Shown here: positions 55,767 through 64,000 of the stretch, one piece after another | Layout: every line of letters starts with the position of its first letter | Position numbering within the stretch: position 1 is the stretch's first letter | From: Pseudomonas sp. DTU_2021_1001937_2_SI_NGA_ILE_001 | Lineage (GTDB): Bacteria > Pseudomonadota > Gammaproteobacteria > Pseudomonadales > Pseudomonadaceae | DNA: 64,000 bases | NCBI RefSeq assembly: GCF_032463525.1 | Contig: NZ_CP135971.1 | Location: forward strand, 2,666,001 to 2,730,000 | Reading direction: 5' to 3' | Position numbers and translations under genes: made by a program | Notes under the pieces: model-generated | Seen by the model: only the letters and a program-made list of their open reading frames with translations | What the model was told of the DNA's origin: nothing | The model's database searches: none

Positions 55767-56783
55767 ATGTCTTCCCTCACCCAGGCGCTCCGCGTCGCCC
55801 TAGACCGCCGCCAGCCACTGCTGGACGAACTGCATGCCCAGGGCACCGACTGCTACCGGCTGTTCCATGGCAGCCAGGAAGGCGCTGCGGGCCTGACCCT
55901 CGACCGCTATGGCCCACAATTGCTGGTTCAGAGCTTTCACCACAGCCTGGAGCGCGAACCGCTGCTGGAGCTGATCGACACCGTTCAGGCGCACCTGCAG
56001 CTGAATCTGCTGCCGGTCTACAACGACCGCTCGCGTGGCAACTCGCGTATCGATCGCCAGGACAGCGTGCACCAGCCTGATGACGCCGCGCTGCAGGACC
56101 TGGTCGGTCACGAGTGGGGCCTGAACTATCGGGTGCGGGGTCGTCATGCCGGCCAGGATCCGCTGCTGTTCCTCGACCTGCGCAACGCCCGTGGCTGGGT
56201 ACGCCGGCACAGCCAGGGCAAGCGCGTACTCAATCTGTTCGCCTACACCTGCGGGGTCGGCCTCAGCGCGGCGGCCGGTGGTGCCCGTGAGGTCTGCAAC
56301 CTGGACTTCGCCGAAGGCAACCTGGCGGTCGGTCGGGAGAACGCCGCCCTCAACCCCGAGTTGCCGGACATGCAGTTCATCCAGTCGGACTACTTCCCGG
56401 CGATCCGCCAGCTGGCCGGTTTGCCGGTCACTGCGCGGCGCGGGCAGAAACTGCCGGCCTATCCACGCCTGCAAGCCCGGGAGTACGACCTGGTGCTGCT
56501 CGATCCGCCGGCCTGGGCCAAGAGCGCGTTCGGCACCGTGGACCTGCTGCGCGACTACCAGAGCCTGCTCAAGCCGGCGCTACTGGCCACGGCGCCCGAC
56601 GGCGTGATGATCTGCTGCAACAACCTGGCGAAGGTGCCCATGGAGGAATGGCGCGAGCAGGTGCTGCGCTGTGCTGCGAAGAACGGCCGCCCGGTGCGCG
56701 AGTGGCAGGTGATCCAACCGGCTGCGGACTTCCCCTCTCAGGACGGCCAACCGCCGCTCAAGACACTGGTCCTGCAGTTCTGA
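55767..56783 (+). CDS. Class I SAM-dependent methyltransferase, RlmI-like
   Basis: A 338-residue methyltransferase related to the 23S rRNA m5C enzyme RlmI. SAM motif I is NLFAYTCGVGLSAAAGGA, and motif IV is VLLDPPAWAKS; a cysteine in the motif VMICCNNLAKV may be catalytic. The N-terminal part is shorter than in RlmI and has no clear PUA domain, so the RNA target is uncertain. A possible -10 (TAGAAT) lies at 55724-55729, about 40 nt upstream. Confidence 0.87.
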   Translation: MSSLTQALRVALDRRQPLLDELHAQGTDCYRLFHGSQEGAAGLTLDRYGPQLLVQSFHHSLEREPLLELIDTVQAHLQLNLLPVYNDRSRGNSRIDRQDSVHQPDDAALQDLVGHEWGLNYRVRGRHAGQDPLLFLDLRNARGWVRRHSQGKRVLNLFAYTCGVGLSAAAGGAREVCNLDFAEGNLAVGRENAALNPELPDMQFIQSDYFPAIRQLAGLPVTARRGQKLPAYPRLQAREYDLVLLDPPAWAKSAFGTVDLLRDYQSLLKPALLATAPDGVMICCNNLAKVPMEEWREQVLRCAAKNGRPVREWQVIQPAADFPSQDGQPPLKTLVLQF

Positions 56784-56892
56784 CCGAGCAAACATAAGGA
56801 TTTTTCCTACAAGGCGGAACGACACCGCCTTATGAACCGAATCGACATGCCATACTCCAAGCACCTCCGATTCGAGAGAGACGCAGCACCAA

Positions 56893-59850
56893 ATGCCCAA
56901 AGGTCTTAAACGTGTTATTGGCGCCCTGGTGGCGGTCTTCGTCCTTTACAGCCTGCTGGGTTTCTTCATCCTGCCCGGTGTCGCCCTGCGCATCGCCAAC
57001 CAGCAGCTGGCGCAATATGCCAGCGTACCGGCACGTATCGAGCGCCTGGAGCTCAACCCCTACACGCTGGAACTGAGCATCTGGGGGCTGAACATCGGCA
57101 CGCCTGGCCAGGAGCAACTGGCGCTGGAAAAGCTCTACGCCAACCTGCAGCTCGACAGCCTCTGGAGCGGCGCCCTGCACCTGCTGGACGTAGAGCTGGT
57201 CAAGCCAAAGACCGAAGTGCTGTTCGACCCTAAGGGCCAGTTGAACCTGACGCGGTTGTTCAAGCTGCCGGCCGCCGAACCGACACCGGAAAAGCCTGCG
57301 GCAGACAAGCCCTTCGCCCTGCGCATCGACCGCATCAAGCTGGTCGACGGCTACCTGCACTTTCGCGACCAGCGCCCCAGCGACCCTATCGAATTTCTCT
57401 ACGACCGCCTGAACCTGGAGCTGAAGAACCTCAGTACCCTGCCCGAAGACAACGCCGATGCGGTGCTGGTCGCCGCCGGGCCGGACGGCGGCCAGATCGA
57501 CTGGCAGGGGCGCCTGAGCCTGGCGCCGATCAGCTCTGAAGGCACGCTGAAAATCACCGACAGCAAGATGAAACTCTGGTGGCCCTATGTGCGTGACGCC
57601 GTGCCACTGGCGCTGCAGGATGGCCGTCTGACCCTGAGCACGAATTACACACTCAACCTTGCCAGGCAGACCGAACTGCAACTGCGCGGCACCCAGGCCA
57701 GCGTGGCGGGACTGGCGCTCAATGCGCCGGATGGCCGCTCGCTGGTCCGCCTGCAGCAGCTGGAGGTCAGCGATACCTCCCTGGACCTGGCCAGGCAACA
57801 GGTGGTGGTCGGCAAGGTGCGCAGCCAGAAGCTGGAAACCTGGGCCGCACGCGAGGCGGACGGGCAACTGGACTGGCAGAAGCTGTTCGCCGGCGAGGCG
57901 CGTGCCAAACCGGCCAGCAACGCCAACCCGCCCAAGGATGACAAGGCAGCCCAGCCACCGGCCAAACCGGCCGAGACGCCTCCTGCGGCACCGGCCAAGC
58001 CCTGGCAGGTGCAGGTCCGCGATGTGCAACTGCGCAACTATCAGGTGCATCTTGCCGACCGTGCGGTCAAGGAGCCAGTGGCCCTGGAAGTCGGCCCGCT
58101 GAACCTCGACCTGCATGACTTCGACAGCCTGAACAAGTCGCCCTTCAAGCTGCGCCTGGACACCGGCATCGGGCGCCAGGGCAAGCTGGCCGCCAGCGGC
58201 GAGGTCAACCTGGCACCGGTCAATGCACGCCTGAAGGTCAGCAGCGAAGACATCGACCTGCGCATTGCCCAGGCCTACATCAGCCCGTTCATCCGCCTGG
58301 AACTGCGCAGCGGCATGCTCGGCAGCGACCTGGCCGTGGACCTCAAGAGCACCGAGCCGCTGGCCCTGAGCGTGACCGGCAAGGCCCAGGTCACGCAGAT
58401 GCACACCCTGGACACCCTCAAGCAGCGTGATTTCGTCAAGTGGCAGCAGTTGACCCTCGATGGCCTGAACTACCAGCATGGCGAGAGCCTGTCGATCGAC
58501 CGTGTCGACCTGCAGCAGCCCTATGCGCGCTTCATGATCAACGAAGACCGCACCACCAACGTCGATGACCTGCTGATTCCGCAACCCGCCGATGCCAAGC
58601 CGCAGCCAGCGGCGCAGCGCCAGGCGTCAAGCCGCAGCGAAAAACCGTTGGGCATCCACGTCGGCGAGGTGGCCATCAACGACGGTTCGGCGTACTTCGC
58701 CGACTTCACCCTGACACCGAACTTCGCCACGGCCGTGCAGCAGCTTAACGGGCGTATCGGCACCATCGACAATCGTCAGGCCAAACCGGCACCGGTGAAT
58801 GTCGAAGGCAAGGTCGACCGCTACGCACCGGTGACCATCAAGGGCAGCCTGAACCCGTTCAACCCGATGGCCGCCCTGGATATCGCCACCAGCTTCCGTC
58901 GCGTCGAGCTGACCACCCTGACGCCCTATTCCGGCAAGTTCGCCGGCTTCCGCATCCGCAAAGGGCGCCTCAACCTCGACCTGCACTACCTGATTACTCA
59001 GGGCAAGCTCAAGGCGCAGAACAAAGTGCTGGTGGAACAGCTGCAATTGGGTGAGAAGGTCGACAGCCCCGATGCCGTGGACCTGCCGATTCGCCTGGCG
59101 GTGGCGCTGCTCAAGGATCCACAGGGGCGCATCTCGCTGGAGCTGCCGGTCGAGGGCGACCTGAACAACCCGCAGTTCAGTGTCATGCCCATCGTCTGGC
59201 AAACCCTGCGCAACCTGGTGGTGCGCGCCGCGCAGTCGCCCTTCAAGTTCATCGGTGGCCTGGTGGCCGGCGGCGGTTCGCAAGACCTGGGCAACATTCG
59301 CTTCGAACCGGGGTCACGGGCGCTGAACGATGAATCCCGGGCGGCGCTCGACAAACTGGCTGCCGGGCTCAAGGAGCGCCCGACCCTGCGCCTGGAAATC
59401 GAAGGCACCAGCGCCGCCAGCAGCGATGGACCGCTGCTGGCCCGCGAGCGTCTGGAGCGCGAGTACCGGATCACCTACTACAAGATCATGCAGCGCCGTG
59501 GCGACAAGGTGCCGCCACGCCCTGACATGCTGCAGGTGCCCGAGGACGAGAAGGCGCCGATGCTCGAAGGCATCTATCGCACGCGCCTCAAACAACAACC
59601 CCCGGCGCAATGGACCGAGCTGGGCAAGGAAGAGCGCCAGAACCGGATGCGCGACGCTGTACTACAGTTCTGGAGTACCAACGACGCCCTGCTGCGTGAG
59701 CTGGGCCAGGACCGCGCCAGCAGCATCAAGGACTATCTGGTCGGCAAGGCCGGGCTGGAAGACGACCGTATCTACTTCATCGACGCCCAGCTCGGCAAGG
59801 CCGAAGCCGATGGCCGGGTCGTCACCCCTCTGCATCTGGACAGCGAGTGA
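56893..59850 (+). CDS. DUF748 / AsmA-like envelope protein (985 aa)
   Basis: A large protein with an N-terminal membrane helix (VIGALVAVFVLYSLLGFFIL) and a long beta-rich periplasmic region of DUF748 type, related to AsmA. A proline/alanine-rich spacer at about 330-370 separates two such regions. The C-terminal segment IRFEPGSRALNDESRAALDK recalls an OmpA-type peptidoglycan-binding domain. AsmA-like proteins help lipid transport to the outer membrane; a similar role here is inferred. A small DUF2845 gene follows after 4 nt. Confidence 0.88.
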   Translation: MPKGLKRVIGALVAVFVLYSLLGFFILPGVALRIANQQLAQYASVPARIERLELNPYTLELSIWGLNIGTPGQEQLALEKLYANLQLDSLWSGALHLLDVELVKPKTEVLFDPKGQLNLTRLFKLPAAEPTPEKPAADKPFALRIDRIKLVDGYLHFRDQRPSDPIEFLYDRLNLELKNLSTLPEDNADAVLVAAGPDGGQIDWQGRLSLAPISSEGTLKITDSKMKLWWPYVRDAVPLALQDGRLTLSTNYTLNLARQTELQLRGTQASVAGLALNAPDGRSLVRLQQLEVSDTSLDLARQQVVVGKVRSQKLETWAAREADGQLDWQKLFAGEARAKPASNANPPKDDKAAQPPAKPAETPPAAPAKPWQVQVRDVQLRNYQVHLADRAVKEPVALEVGPLNLDLHDFDSLNKSPFKLRLDTGIGRQGKLAASGEVNLAPVNARLKVSSEDIDLRIAQAYISPFIRLELRSGMLGSDLAVDLKSTEPLALSVTGKAQVTQMHTLDTLKQRDFVKWQQLTLDGLNYQHGESLSIDRVDLQQPYARFMINEDRTTNVDDLLIPQPADAKPQPAAQRQASSRSEKPLGIHVGEVAINDGSAYFADFTLTPNFATAVQQLNGRIGTIDNRQAKPAPVNVEGKVDRYAPVTIKGSLNPFNPMAALDIATSFRRVELTTLTPYSGKFAGFRIRKGRLNLDLHYLITQGKLKAQNKVLVEQLQLGEKVDSPDAVDLPIRLAVALLKDPQGRISLELPVEGDLNNPQFSVMPIVWQTLRNLVVRAAQSPFKFIGGLVAGGGSQDLGNIRFEPGSRALNDESRAALDKLAAGLKERPTLRLEIEGTSAASSDGPLLARERLEREYRITYYKIMQRRGDKVPPRPDMLQVPEDEKAPMLEGIYRTRLKQQPPAQWTELGKEERQNRMRDAVLQFWSTNDALLRELGQDRASSIKDYLVGKAGLEDDRIYFIDAQLGKAEADGRVVTPLHLDSE

Positions 59851-59854
59851 ACCG

Positions 59855-60172
59855 TTGAAGAACCCCATTCCCGTCATGCTCATCCTCGGCCTGCTGGCCG
59901 CCGCGCAAAGCAGCCTGGCCGAGTCGTCGACCATGCGTTGTGGCAGCCAGCTGATCAGCCTCGGTGACCACGGCTTCGAAGTGCAACGCAAATGCGGGGC
60001 TCCGGTCAGCCAGGCAGTGATCGGCTCCAAAGAGAGCTTCAGCCGCAATTACCGCAATGCCGAGCAGGTGATGATCGAGGAATGGATCTACGGGCCCGAC
60101 CACGGCATGTACCGCTACCTGCGCTTCGAAGGCGGCCGCCTGGTACGCATCGACAGCAAGCGCGGGCAGTAG
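59855..60172 (+). CDS. DUF2845 family exported protein
   Basis: A 105-residue protein with a signal peptide (MLILGLLAAAQSSLAES) and the DUF2845 pattern RCGSQLISLGDHGFEVQRKCG, with two cysteines that could form a disulfide. I chose TTG 59855, which gives a normal n-region (MKNPIPVM); ATG 59876 is the other option and leaves a shorter n-region. It starts 4 nt after the DUF748 gene, so it is very likely cotranscribed with it. Function unknown. Confidence 0.8.
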   Translation: MKNPIPVMLILGLLAAAQSSLAESSTMRCGSQLISLGDHGFEVQRKCGAPVSQAVIGSKESFSRNYRNAEQVMIEEWIYGPDHGMYRYLRFEGGRLVRIDSKRGQ

Positions 60173-60190
60173 CCATAGGGGCTATACCGC

Positions 60191-60370
60191 TCGGTTAGGC
60201 CGGGTAGGAGCGGCTTCAGCCGCGAAGCGACCGCATGTTCACAACAGATGCAGTGAATTTCCTGGCGCTTTCGCGGCTTTGTGGGAGCGAGCTTGCTCGC
60301 GAAAAGCTGGCAAAGTCGCTGGGTTTGCTGTGACCGTGACGCAGCCTTCGCGAGCAAGCTCGCTCCCACG
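60191..60370. repeat. REP cluster downstream of the DUF2845 gene
   Basis: GGTAGGAGCGGCTTCAGCCG begins the block, followed by the same spacer found at 24700 and 34550 (CATGTTCACAACAGATGCAG), a partial REP, then an inverted pair of the second REP type (GAGCGAGCTTGCTCGCGA at 60285 and TCGCGAGCAAGCTCGCTCCC at 60348). It fills most of the 423-nt gap; no gene is seen. Confidence 0.9.
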
Positions 60371-60468
60371 GACTGAACTGCATGGCGGCTGAAGCCAACG
60401 CCGTTCGTTCAGCTCGCGCCAACAAAGCGGAGAGCACCTGAACGCTCGTTACCTTTGGAATGAATAGA

Positions 60469-60498
60469 ACAGGCCCCGACTCGAAAGCCGGGGCCTGT
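60469..60498 (-). terminator. Strong hairpin downstream of the BON gene
   Basis: ACAGGCCCCG and CGGGGCCTGT form a perfect 10-bp stem with a 10-nt loop, about 100 nt past the BON gene stop. On the minus strand it is followed by TCTATTC, only weakly T-rich, so it may end transcription partly or act as an RNA end protector. Confidence 0.55.
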
Positions 60499-60595
60499 AA
60501 TGGCCACATCCCTGTGGCCGGTCGCATGAACCTTCTTCACATCTCACCCGCCTCCCTGGCGAATGCGATGCTTCAGACGGTCACAATCGAGTCGA

Positions 60596-60943
60596 TTACT
60601 CGGCTTTCAGGGCTTCGGCGGTCACCGACTTCACGCCCTTGATTTTCTTGGTGATATCTACAGCCATTTTCTTCTGGGCTTCAGTCACCTTGACGTCGGA
60701 CGACAGGGCTACCACACCGTTCGAGGTTTCGACCTTGATGTCCGAACCTGGAATGCCTTTCTCGGTCAGCAGGTCTGCTTTGACCTTGGTGGTGATCCAG
60801 GTATCGCTACCTTCTTGCTTGGCGTTCTCCACGGTGGAGTTGGCGGCCAGCATCATGGGAGCCTGGTTGGCGGTCTGGGCAAAGGCACCACCGGCCATGG
60901 TCAGAGTCAGGGCAGTGGCAGCAGCGATAGCGAACTTCTTCAT
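60596..60943 (-). CDS. BON-domain periplasmic protein
   Basis: A 115-residue exported protein: signal peptide MKKFAIAAATALTLTMAGGA with cleavage after FAQ-like AFA, then one BON domain (DTWITTKVKADLLTEKGIPG, VVALSSDVKVTEAQKK). BON domains bind membranes or peptidoglycan, as in OsmY. The ATG at 60943 has AGGAG upstream; a longer reading frame would spoil the signal peptide. Upstream lies a sigma-54 promoter with IHF-like and dyad sites, so regulation by RpoN and an activator is likely. Confidence 0.9.
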   Translation of the reverse strand: MKKFAIAAATALTLTMAGGAFAQTANQAPMMLAANSTVENAKQEGSDTWITTKVKADLLTEKGIPGSDIKVETSNGVVALSSDVKVTEAQKKMAVDITKKIKGVKSVTAEALKAE

Positions 60944-61007
60944 ACGATTAACTCCTGTTTTCCTCGAAATCTGCACCAGCGTGTGGCTGCAGGTTGCAAG
61001 GTATATC

Positions 61008-61022
61008 GCAAGCGCTATGCCA
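61008..61022 (-). promoter_or_regulatory. Sigma-54 (RpoN) promoter of the BON gene
   Basis: On the minus strand TGGCATAGCGCTTGC matches the -24/-12 pattern (GG and GC separated by exactly 10 nt). The -12 GC lies about 65 nt before the BON ATG, which would give a leader of roughly 50 nt. Confidence 0.75.
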
Positions 61023-61050
61023 GCTTTTGAAAGAACAAAAAATATATACA

Positions 61051-61063
61051 TATCAAACACTTA
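61051..61063 (-). promoter_or_regulatory. IHF-like site between sigma-54 promoter and upstream dyad
   Basis: TATCAAACACTTA fits the IHF core consensus WATCAANNNNTTR at every defined position and lies within the AT-rich stretch 61036-61077. The location about 30 nt upstream of the -24 element is typical of RpoN promoters. Confidence 0.55.
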
Positions 61064-61118
61064 AAATATTTTTAAAATTGCCGCATCGTGCAGATTGCCC
61101 GCTTGGGCGTGAAATACG

Positions 61119-61133
61119 CTTGCAAGATGCAAG
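61119..61133. promoter_or_regulatory. Dyad CTTGCA-AGA-TGCAAG, candidate activator site
   Basis: A perfect 6-bp dyad with a 3-nt centre lies about 100 nt upstream of the sigma-54 element, where an enhancer-binding protein would sit. The activator is not known. Confidence 0.4.
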
Positions 61134-61158
61134 TCAGGTGGGGTGGTAATCGACGGCC

Positions 61159-61195
61159 AAAAAAAATCCGCCCCCATCGCTGGTGGCGGATTTTT
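61159..61195 (-). terminator. Rho-independent terminator of pnp
   Basis: AAAAAATCCGCC on one side and GGCGGATTTTTC on the other form a strong stem with a T-run on the minus strand, 44 nt after the pnp stop. Confidence 0.9.
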
Positions 61196-61238
61196 CAGGT
61201 TGTCAGGCTTCACGGGGAAGCCTGGCTGACCGGGTGGA

Positions 61239-63344
61239 TCAGACGCCGGAGGCCTTGGCCGCCGCTACATCCTTGATCGACAGTTTGATACGGCCGCGGT
61301 TGTCCACGTCCAGTACCAGCACTTCGACTTCCTGGCCTTCTTTCAGCACGTCGGTGACTTTCTCGACGCGTGCATCGCTGAGCATCGAGATGTGCACCAG
61401 GCCGTCCTTGCCAGGCAGGATGTTGACGAACGCGCCGAAGTCGACGATGCGCTCGACCTTGCCGACGTAGATCTTGCCGATCTCGGCTTCGGCGGTGATA
61501 CCCAGAACGCGCTGGCGAGCAGCCTCGGCAGCTTCCTTGGTTTCGCCGAAGATCTTGATCGAGCCGTCGTCTTCGATGTCGATCGACGCCTTGGTTTCTT
61601 CGCAGATGGCACGGATGGTCGCGCCACCCTTGCCGATCACGTCGCGGATCTTGTCGGTGTCGATCTTCATCGCCAGCATGGTCGGCGCATTGGCCGACAG
61701 TTCGCTGCGCGACTGACCGATGATCTGGTTCATCTGGCCGAGGATGTTCAGACGAGCTTCCAGGGCCTGGCCCAGGGCGATCTCCATGATCTCTTCGGTG
61801 ATGCCCTTGATCTTGATGTCCATCTGCAGCGCGGTGACGCCCTTGGCGGTACCGGCTACCTTGAAGTCCATGTCGCCCAGGTGGTCTTCGTCACCGAGGA
61901 TGTCGGTGAGGACGGCGAACTTCTCGCCTTCCTTGACCAGACCCATGGCGATACCGGCAACCGGTGCCTTGATCGGTACACCGGCGTCCATCAGCGCCAG
62001 GGAAGCGCCGCAGACCGAAGCCATGGAGCTGGAGCCGTTGGACTCGGTGATTTCCGAAACCACGCGGATGGTGTACGGGAATTCGCCGTCGCTTGGCAGC
62101 ATGGCCTGTACGCCACGACGTGCCAGACGACCGTGACCGATTTCACGACGACCGGCACCGCCCATGCGACCGCACTCGCCCACCGAGAACGGTGGGAAGT
62201 TGTAGTGCAGCAGGAAGCCGTCGCGCTTCTCGCCTTCGAGGGTGTCGAGCAGCTGCGCGTCACGGGCAGTACCCAGGGTGGCAACCACCAGGGCCTGGGT
62301 TTCGCCGCGGGTGAACAGCGCCGAACCGTGGGTCTTCGGCAGTACGCCGACTTCGATGTTCAGCGGGCGTACGGTACGGGTGTCACGACCGTCGATACGT
62401 GGCTTGCCGTTGACGATGTTCTCACGCACGGTGCGGTATTCGATTTCACCGAAAGCAGCCTTGACCTCGGAAGCCGACGGGCCGTTTTCTTCGACGGCCA
62501 GACGCTCGACGACCTGGTCGCGCAGCTCGCCCAGGCGGGCATAGCGGTCAGCCTTGACGGTGATGGTGTAGGCCTGCGAGATGGCCTCGCCGAACTCGCT
62601 GCGGATCGCGTTGAGCAGGGTGGTGTTCTCGGCCTCAGGCTGCCAGTTCCAGGTCGGCTTGGCGGCTTGGGCGGCGAATTCCTTGACGGCGTTGATCACG
62701 ACCTGGAATTCGTCATGGGCGAACAGTACGGCGCCCAGCATCTGGTCTTCGGTCAGTTCCTTGGCTTCGGACTCGACCATCAGCACCGCTTCTTCGGTAC
62801 CGGCCACGACCATGTCCAGGCTCGAGGCAGCCAGTTGCTCGTAGGTCGGGTTCAGCAGGTAACCGGTTTCGGCGTGGAAGGCCACGCGGGCAGCACCAAT
62901 CGGGCCGTCGAACGGAATGCCGGAGATTGCCAGGGCCGCCGAGGTACCGATCATCGCGGCGATGTCCGGGTCAGTCTTCTTGCTGGTGGAAACCACGGTG
63001 CAGACGACCTGCACTTCGTTCATGAAGCCTTCCGGGAACAGCGGACGGATCGGACGGTCGATCAGGCGCGAGGTCAGGGTTTCCTTCTCCGAAGGACGGC
63101 CTTCACGCTTGAAGTAGCCACCGGGGATCTTGCCGGCTGCGTAGGTCTTTTCCTGGTAGTGCACCGACAGGGGGAAGAAACCCTTGCTCGGGTCGGCCTG
63201 CTTGGCCCCTACCACAGTCACCAATACGCTGACGTCGTCGTCAACGGTGACCAGCACGGCGCCGGAGGCCTGACGGGCGATACGGCCTGTCTCCAGGGTG
63301 ACGGTCGACTGACCGAACTGAAACTTCTTGATTACCGGGTTCAC
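61239..63344 (-). CDS. pnp: Polynucleotide phosphorylase
   Basis: A 701-residue PNPase: two RNase PH domains ([20 protein letters not shown] in the first, catalytic-region [20 protein letters not shown] in the second), then KH ([20 protein letters not shown], from about residue 555) and S1 ([20 protein letters not shown]) RNA-binding domains. It degrades RNA 3' to 5' with phosphate and is part of the RNA degradosome. It is downstream of rpsO, as in most proteobacteria, with a 317-nt gap. Confidence 0.98.
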   Translation of the reverse strand: MNPVIKKFQFGQSTVTLETGRIARQASGAVLVTVDDDVSVLVTVVGAKQADPSKGFFPLSVHYQEKTYAAGKIPGGYFKREGRPSEKETLTSRLIDRPIRPLFPEGFMNEVQVVCTVVSTSKKTDPDIAAMIGTSAALAISGIPFDGPIGAARVAFHAETGYLLNPTYEQLAASSLDMVVAGTEEAVLMVESEAKELTEDQMLGAVLFAHDEFQVVINAVKEFAAQAAKPTWNWQPEAENTTLLNAIRSEFGEAISQAYTITVKADRYARLGELRDQVVERLAVEENGPSASEVKAAFGEIEYRTVRENIVNGKPRIDGRDTRTVRPLNIEVGVLPKTHGSALFTRGETQALVVATLGTARDAQLLDTLEGEKRDGFLLHYNFPPFSVGECGRMGGAGRREIGHGRLARRGVQAMLPSDGEFPYTIRVVSEITESNGSSSMASVCGASLALMDAGVPIKAPVAGIAMGLVKEGEKFAVLTDILGDEDHLGDMDFKVAGTAKGVTALQMDIKIKGITEEIMEIALGQALEARLNILGQMNQIIGQSRSELSANAPTMLAMKIDTDKIRDVIGKGGATIRAICEETKASIDIEDDGSIKIFGETKEAAEAARQRVLGITAEAEIGKIYVGKVERIVDFGAFVNILPGKDGLVHISMLSDARVEKVTDVLKEGQEVEVLVLDVDNRGRIKLSIKDVAAAKASGV

Positions 63345-63607
63345 GGTTTCCTACCTTTCGTTTGTGGCTCTTGGGGGAACGGTTTTGCTCACGCTACACA
63401 GCGCGCCGCGGCTCGATGAGCACTGCCTGAAGGGCAACGCCCGGCTCGACGACGGGTCATGCAACGCCTTGCGAATGCTTGGGCCAGGCGGGGAATCGGC
63501 CCCGACCGCAGTCCAGATAAAACTTGAGGCTGGAAGCCCGCCAGGCACACCGGATGGACCGATGCGCCTGACAGGCAACCAACCTCAGATTTCTTCCCGA
63601 GACGACG

Positions 63608-63631
63608 CCAGGCCTCGCGCACGAGGCCTGG
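63608..63631 (-). other. Perfect hairpin in the rpsO-pnp intergenic region
   Basis: CCAGGCCTCG-CGCA-CGAGGCCTGG is a 10-bp stem with a 4-nt loop, 30 nt after the rpsO stop. No T-run follows. In E. coli this interval holds RNase III and RNase E processing sites for pnp mRNA; a similar role here is inferred. The rest of the 317-nt gap (63345-63661) has no gene that I can support. Confidence 0.55.
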
Positions 63632-63661
63632 GCTGCCGGGAAGAGAGTCACCACGCCGTGA

Positions 63662-63931
63662 TTAGCGACGCAGACCCAGACGACCGATCAGGGTGCTGTA
63701 GCGGTTCACGTCTTTGCCTTTCAGGTAGTCCAGCAGCTTGCGGCGCTGGTTTACCATGCGGATCAGACCACGACGGGAGTGGTGGTCCTTGCCGTTGGCC
63801 TTGAAGTGGCCTTGCAGCTTGTTGATGTTGGCGGTCAGCAGTGCGATTTGCACTTCTGGCGAACCAGTATCACCGGCAGCTTGCTGGTAGTCGGTAACGA
63901 TCTGAGCTTTTTCTTCAACGCTGAGTGCCAT
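63662..63931 (-). CDS. rpsO: 30S ribosomal protein S15
   Basis: An 89-residue S15 with the family segments [20 protein letters not shown] and [20 protein letters not shown]. It binds 16S rRNA early in 30S assembly. It is the first complete gene of the rpsO-pnp pair; the leader at 63932-64000 carries a small stem (CGTCC/GGACG) and runs off the window end. Confidence 0.98.
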   Translation of the reverse strand: MALSVEEKAQIVTDYQQAAGDTGSPEVQIALLTANINKLQGHFKANGKDHHSRRGLIRMVNQRRKLLDYLKGKDVNRYSTLIGRLGLRR

Positions 63932-64000
63932 GTGGGCATTCCTTCAAGTCGAGGAAACCGTCCTTGCGGGACGATTCCAACAGGCCGAGGCCAAGGCCCC

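Overview
The window is a GC-rich chromosomal segment of a Pseudomonas, most like the P. putida group. The evidence is the rapZ-ptsO end of the rpoN/PTS-Ntr cluster, the Pseudomonas-type fagA-fumC-orfX-sodA iron-response operon, mreBCD-maf-rng, gatCAB, a three-gene fructose PTS operon beside its Cra repressor, nadC/ampDE, rpsO-pnp, and many REP-type palindromes of Pseudomonas style. No tRNA, rRNA, CRISPR array or prophage was seen.

Region by region: 1-1389 carries the end of ptsN, then rapZ and ptsO, closed by a bidirectional terminator. 1407-4440 is a Fur-box-controlled minus-strand operon (fagA, fumC, orfX, sodA and a 49-codon membrane ORF). 4501-5277 holds REP pairs, a nested inverted-repeat leader and a small DUF-type gene. 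5295-8731 contains pmbA/tldE, darP and tldD. 8731-18525 is a long minus-strand run read as mreB-mreC-mreD-maf-rng-yhdP-nit-tldD. 18732-23504 is gatCAB, a small RlpA-like lipoprotein and a CaCA antiporter. 23578-26494 has an AEC permease, a tandemly duplicated REP block and a PhoD phosphatase. 26566-33549 is fruBKA with a perfect Cra operator and fruR. A TatD hydrolase follows, then an intact IS3-family element (34614-36047) inserted in REP DNA. 36134-41014 is ampE/ampD, a DUF1631 protein and nadC.

The most notable accessory region is 41048-55019. A probable 13-gene minus-strand operon runs from an ATP-grasp enzyme at its promoter end through a TerD-trypsin fusion, a PRTase-TRSP protein, a HAD enzyme, a StiP/PRTase protein, an HpcH/HpaI-like lyase, a second HAD enzyme, then terZ, terA, terB, terC, terD and terE. 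Facing it across a shared terminator are a GYF2-AIM24 protein and a TerD-like/vWA protein. This is a Ter stress system of the kind predicted to couple TerD/TerC membrane functions to synthesis of a nucleoside-like metabolite. The secreted-protease-like domain fused to TerD is its least expected part.

55129-63931 returns to core functions: a DUF1523 membrane protein, an RlmI-like methyltransferase, a giant DUF748 envelope protein, a DUF2845 protein, a BON-domain protein, pnp and rpsO. Upstream of the BON gene lies what looks like a complete sigma-54 promoter (GG-N10-GC element, IHF-type site, upstream dyad). Other points to check are an apparent AUU start codon for mreC and an antiporter gene without an ATG/GTG/TTG start at the expected place.
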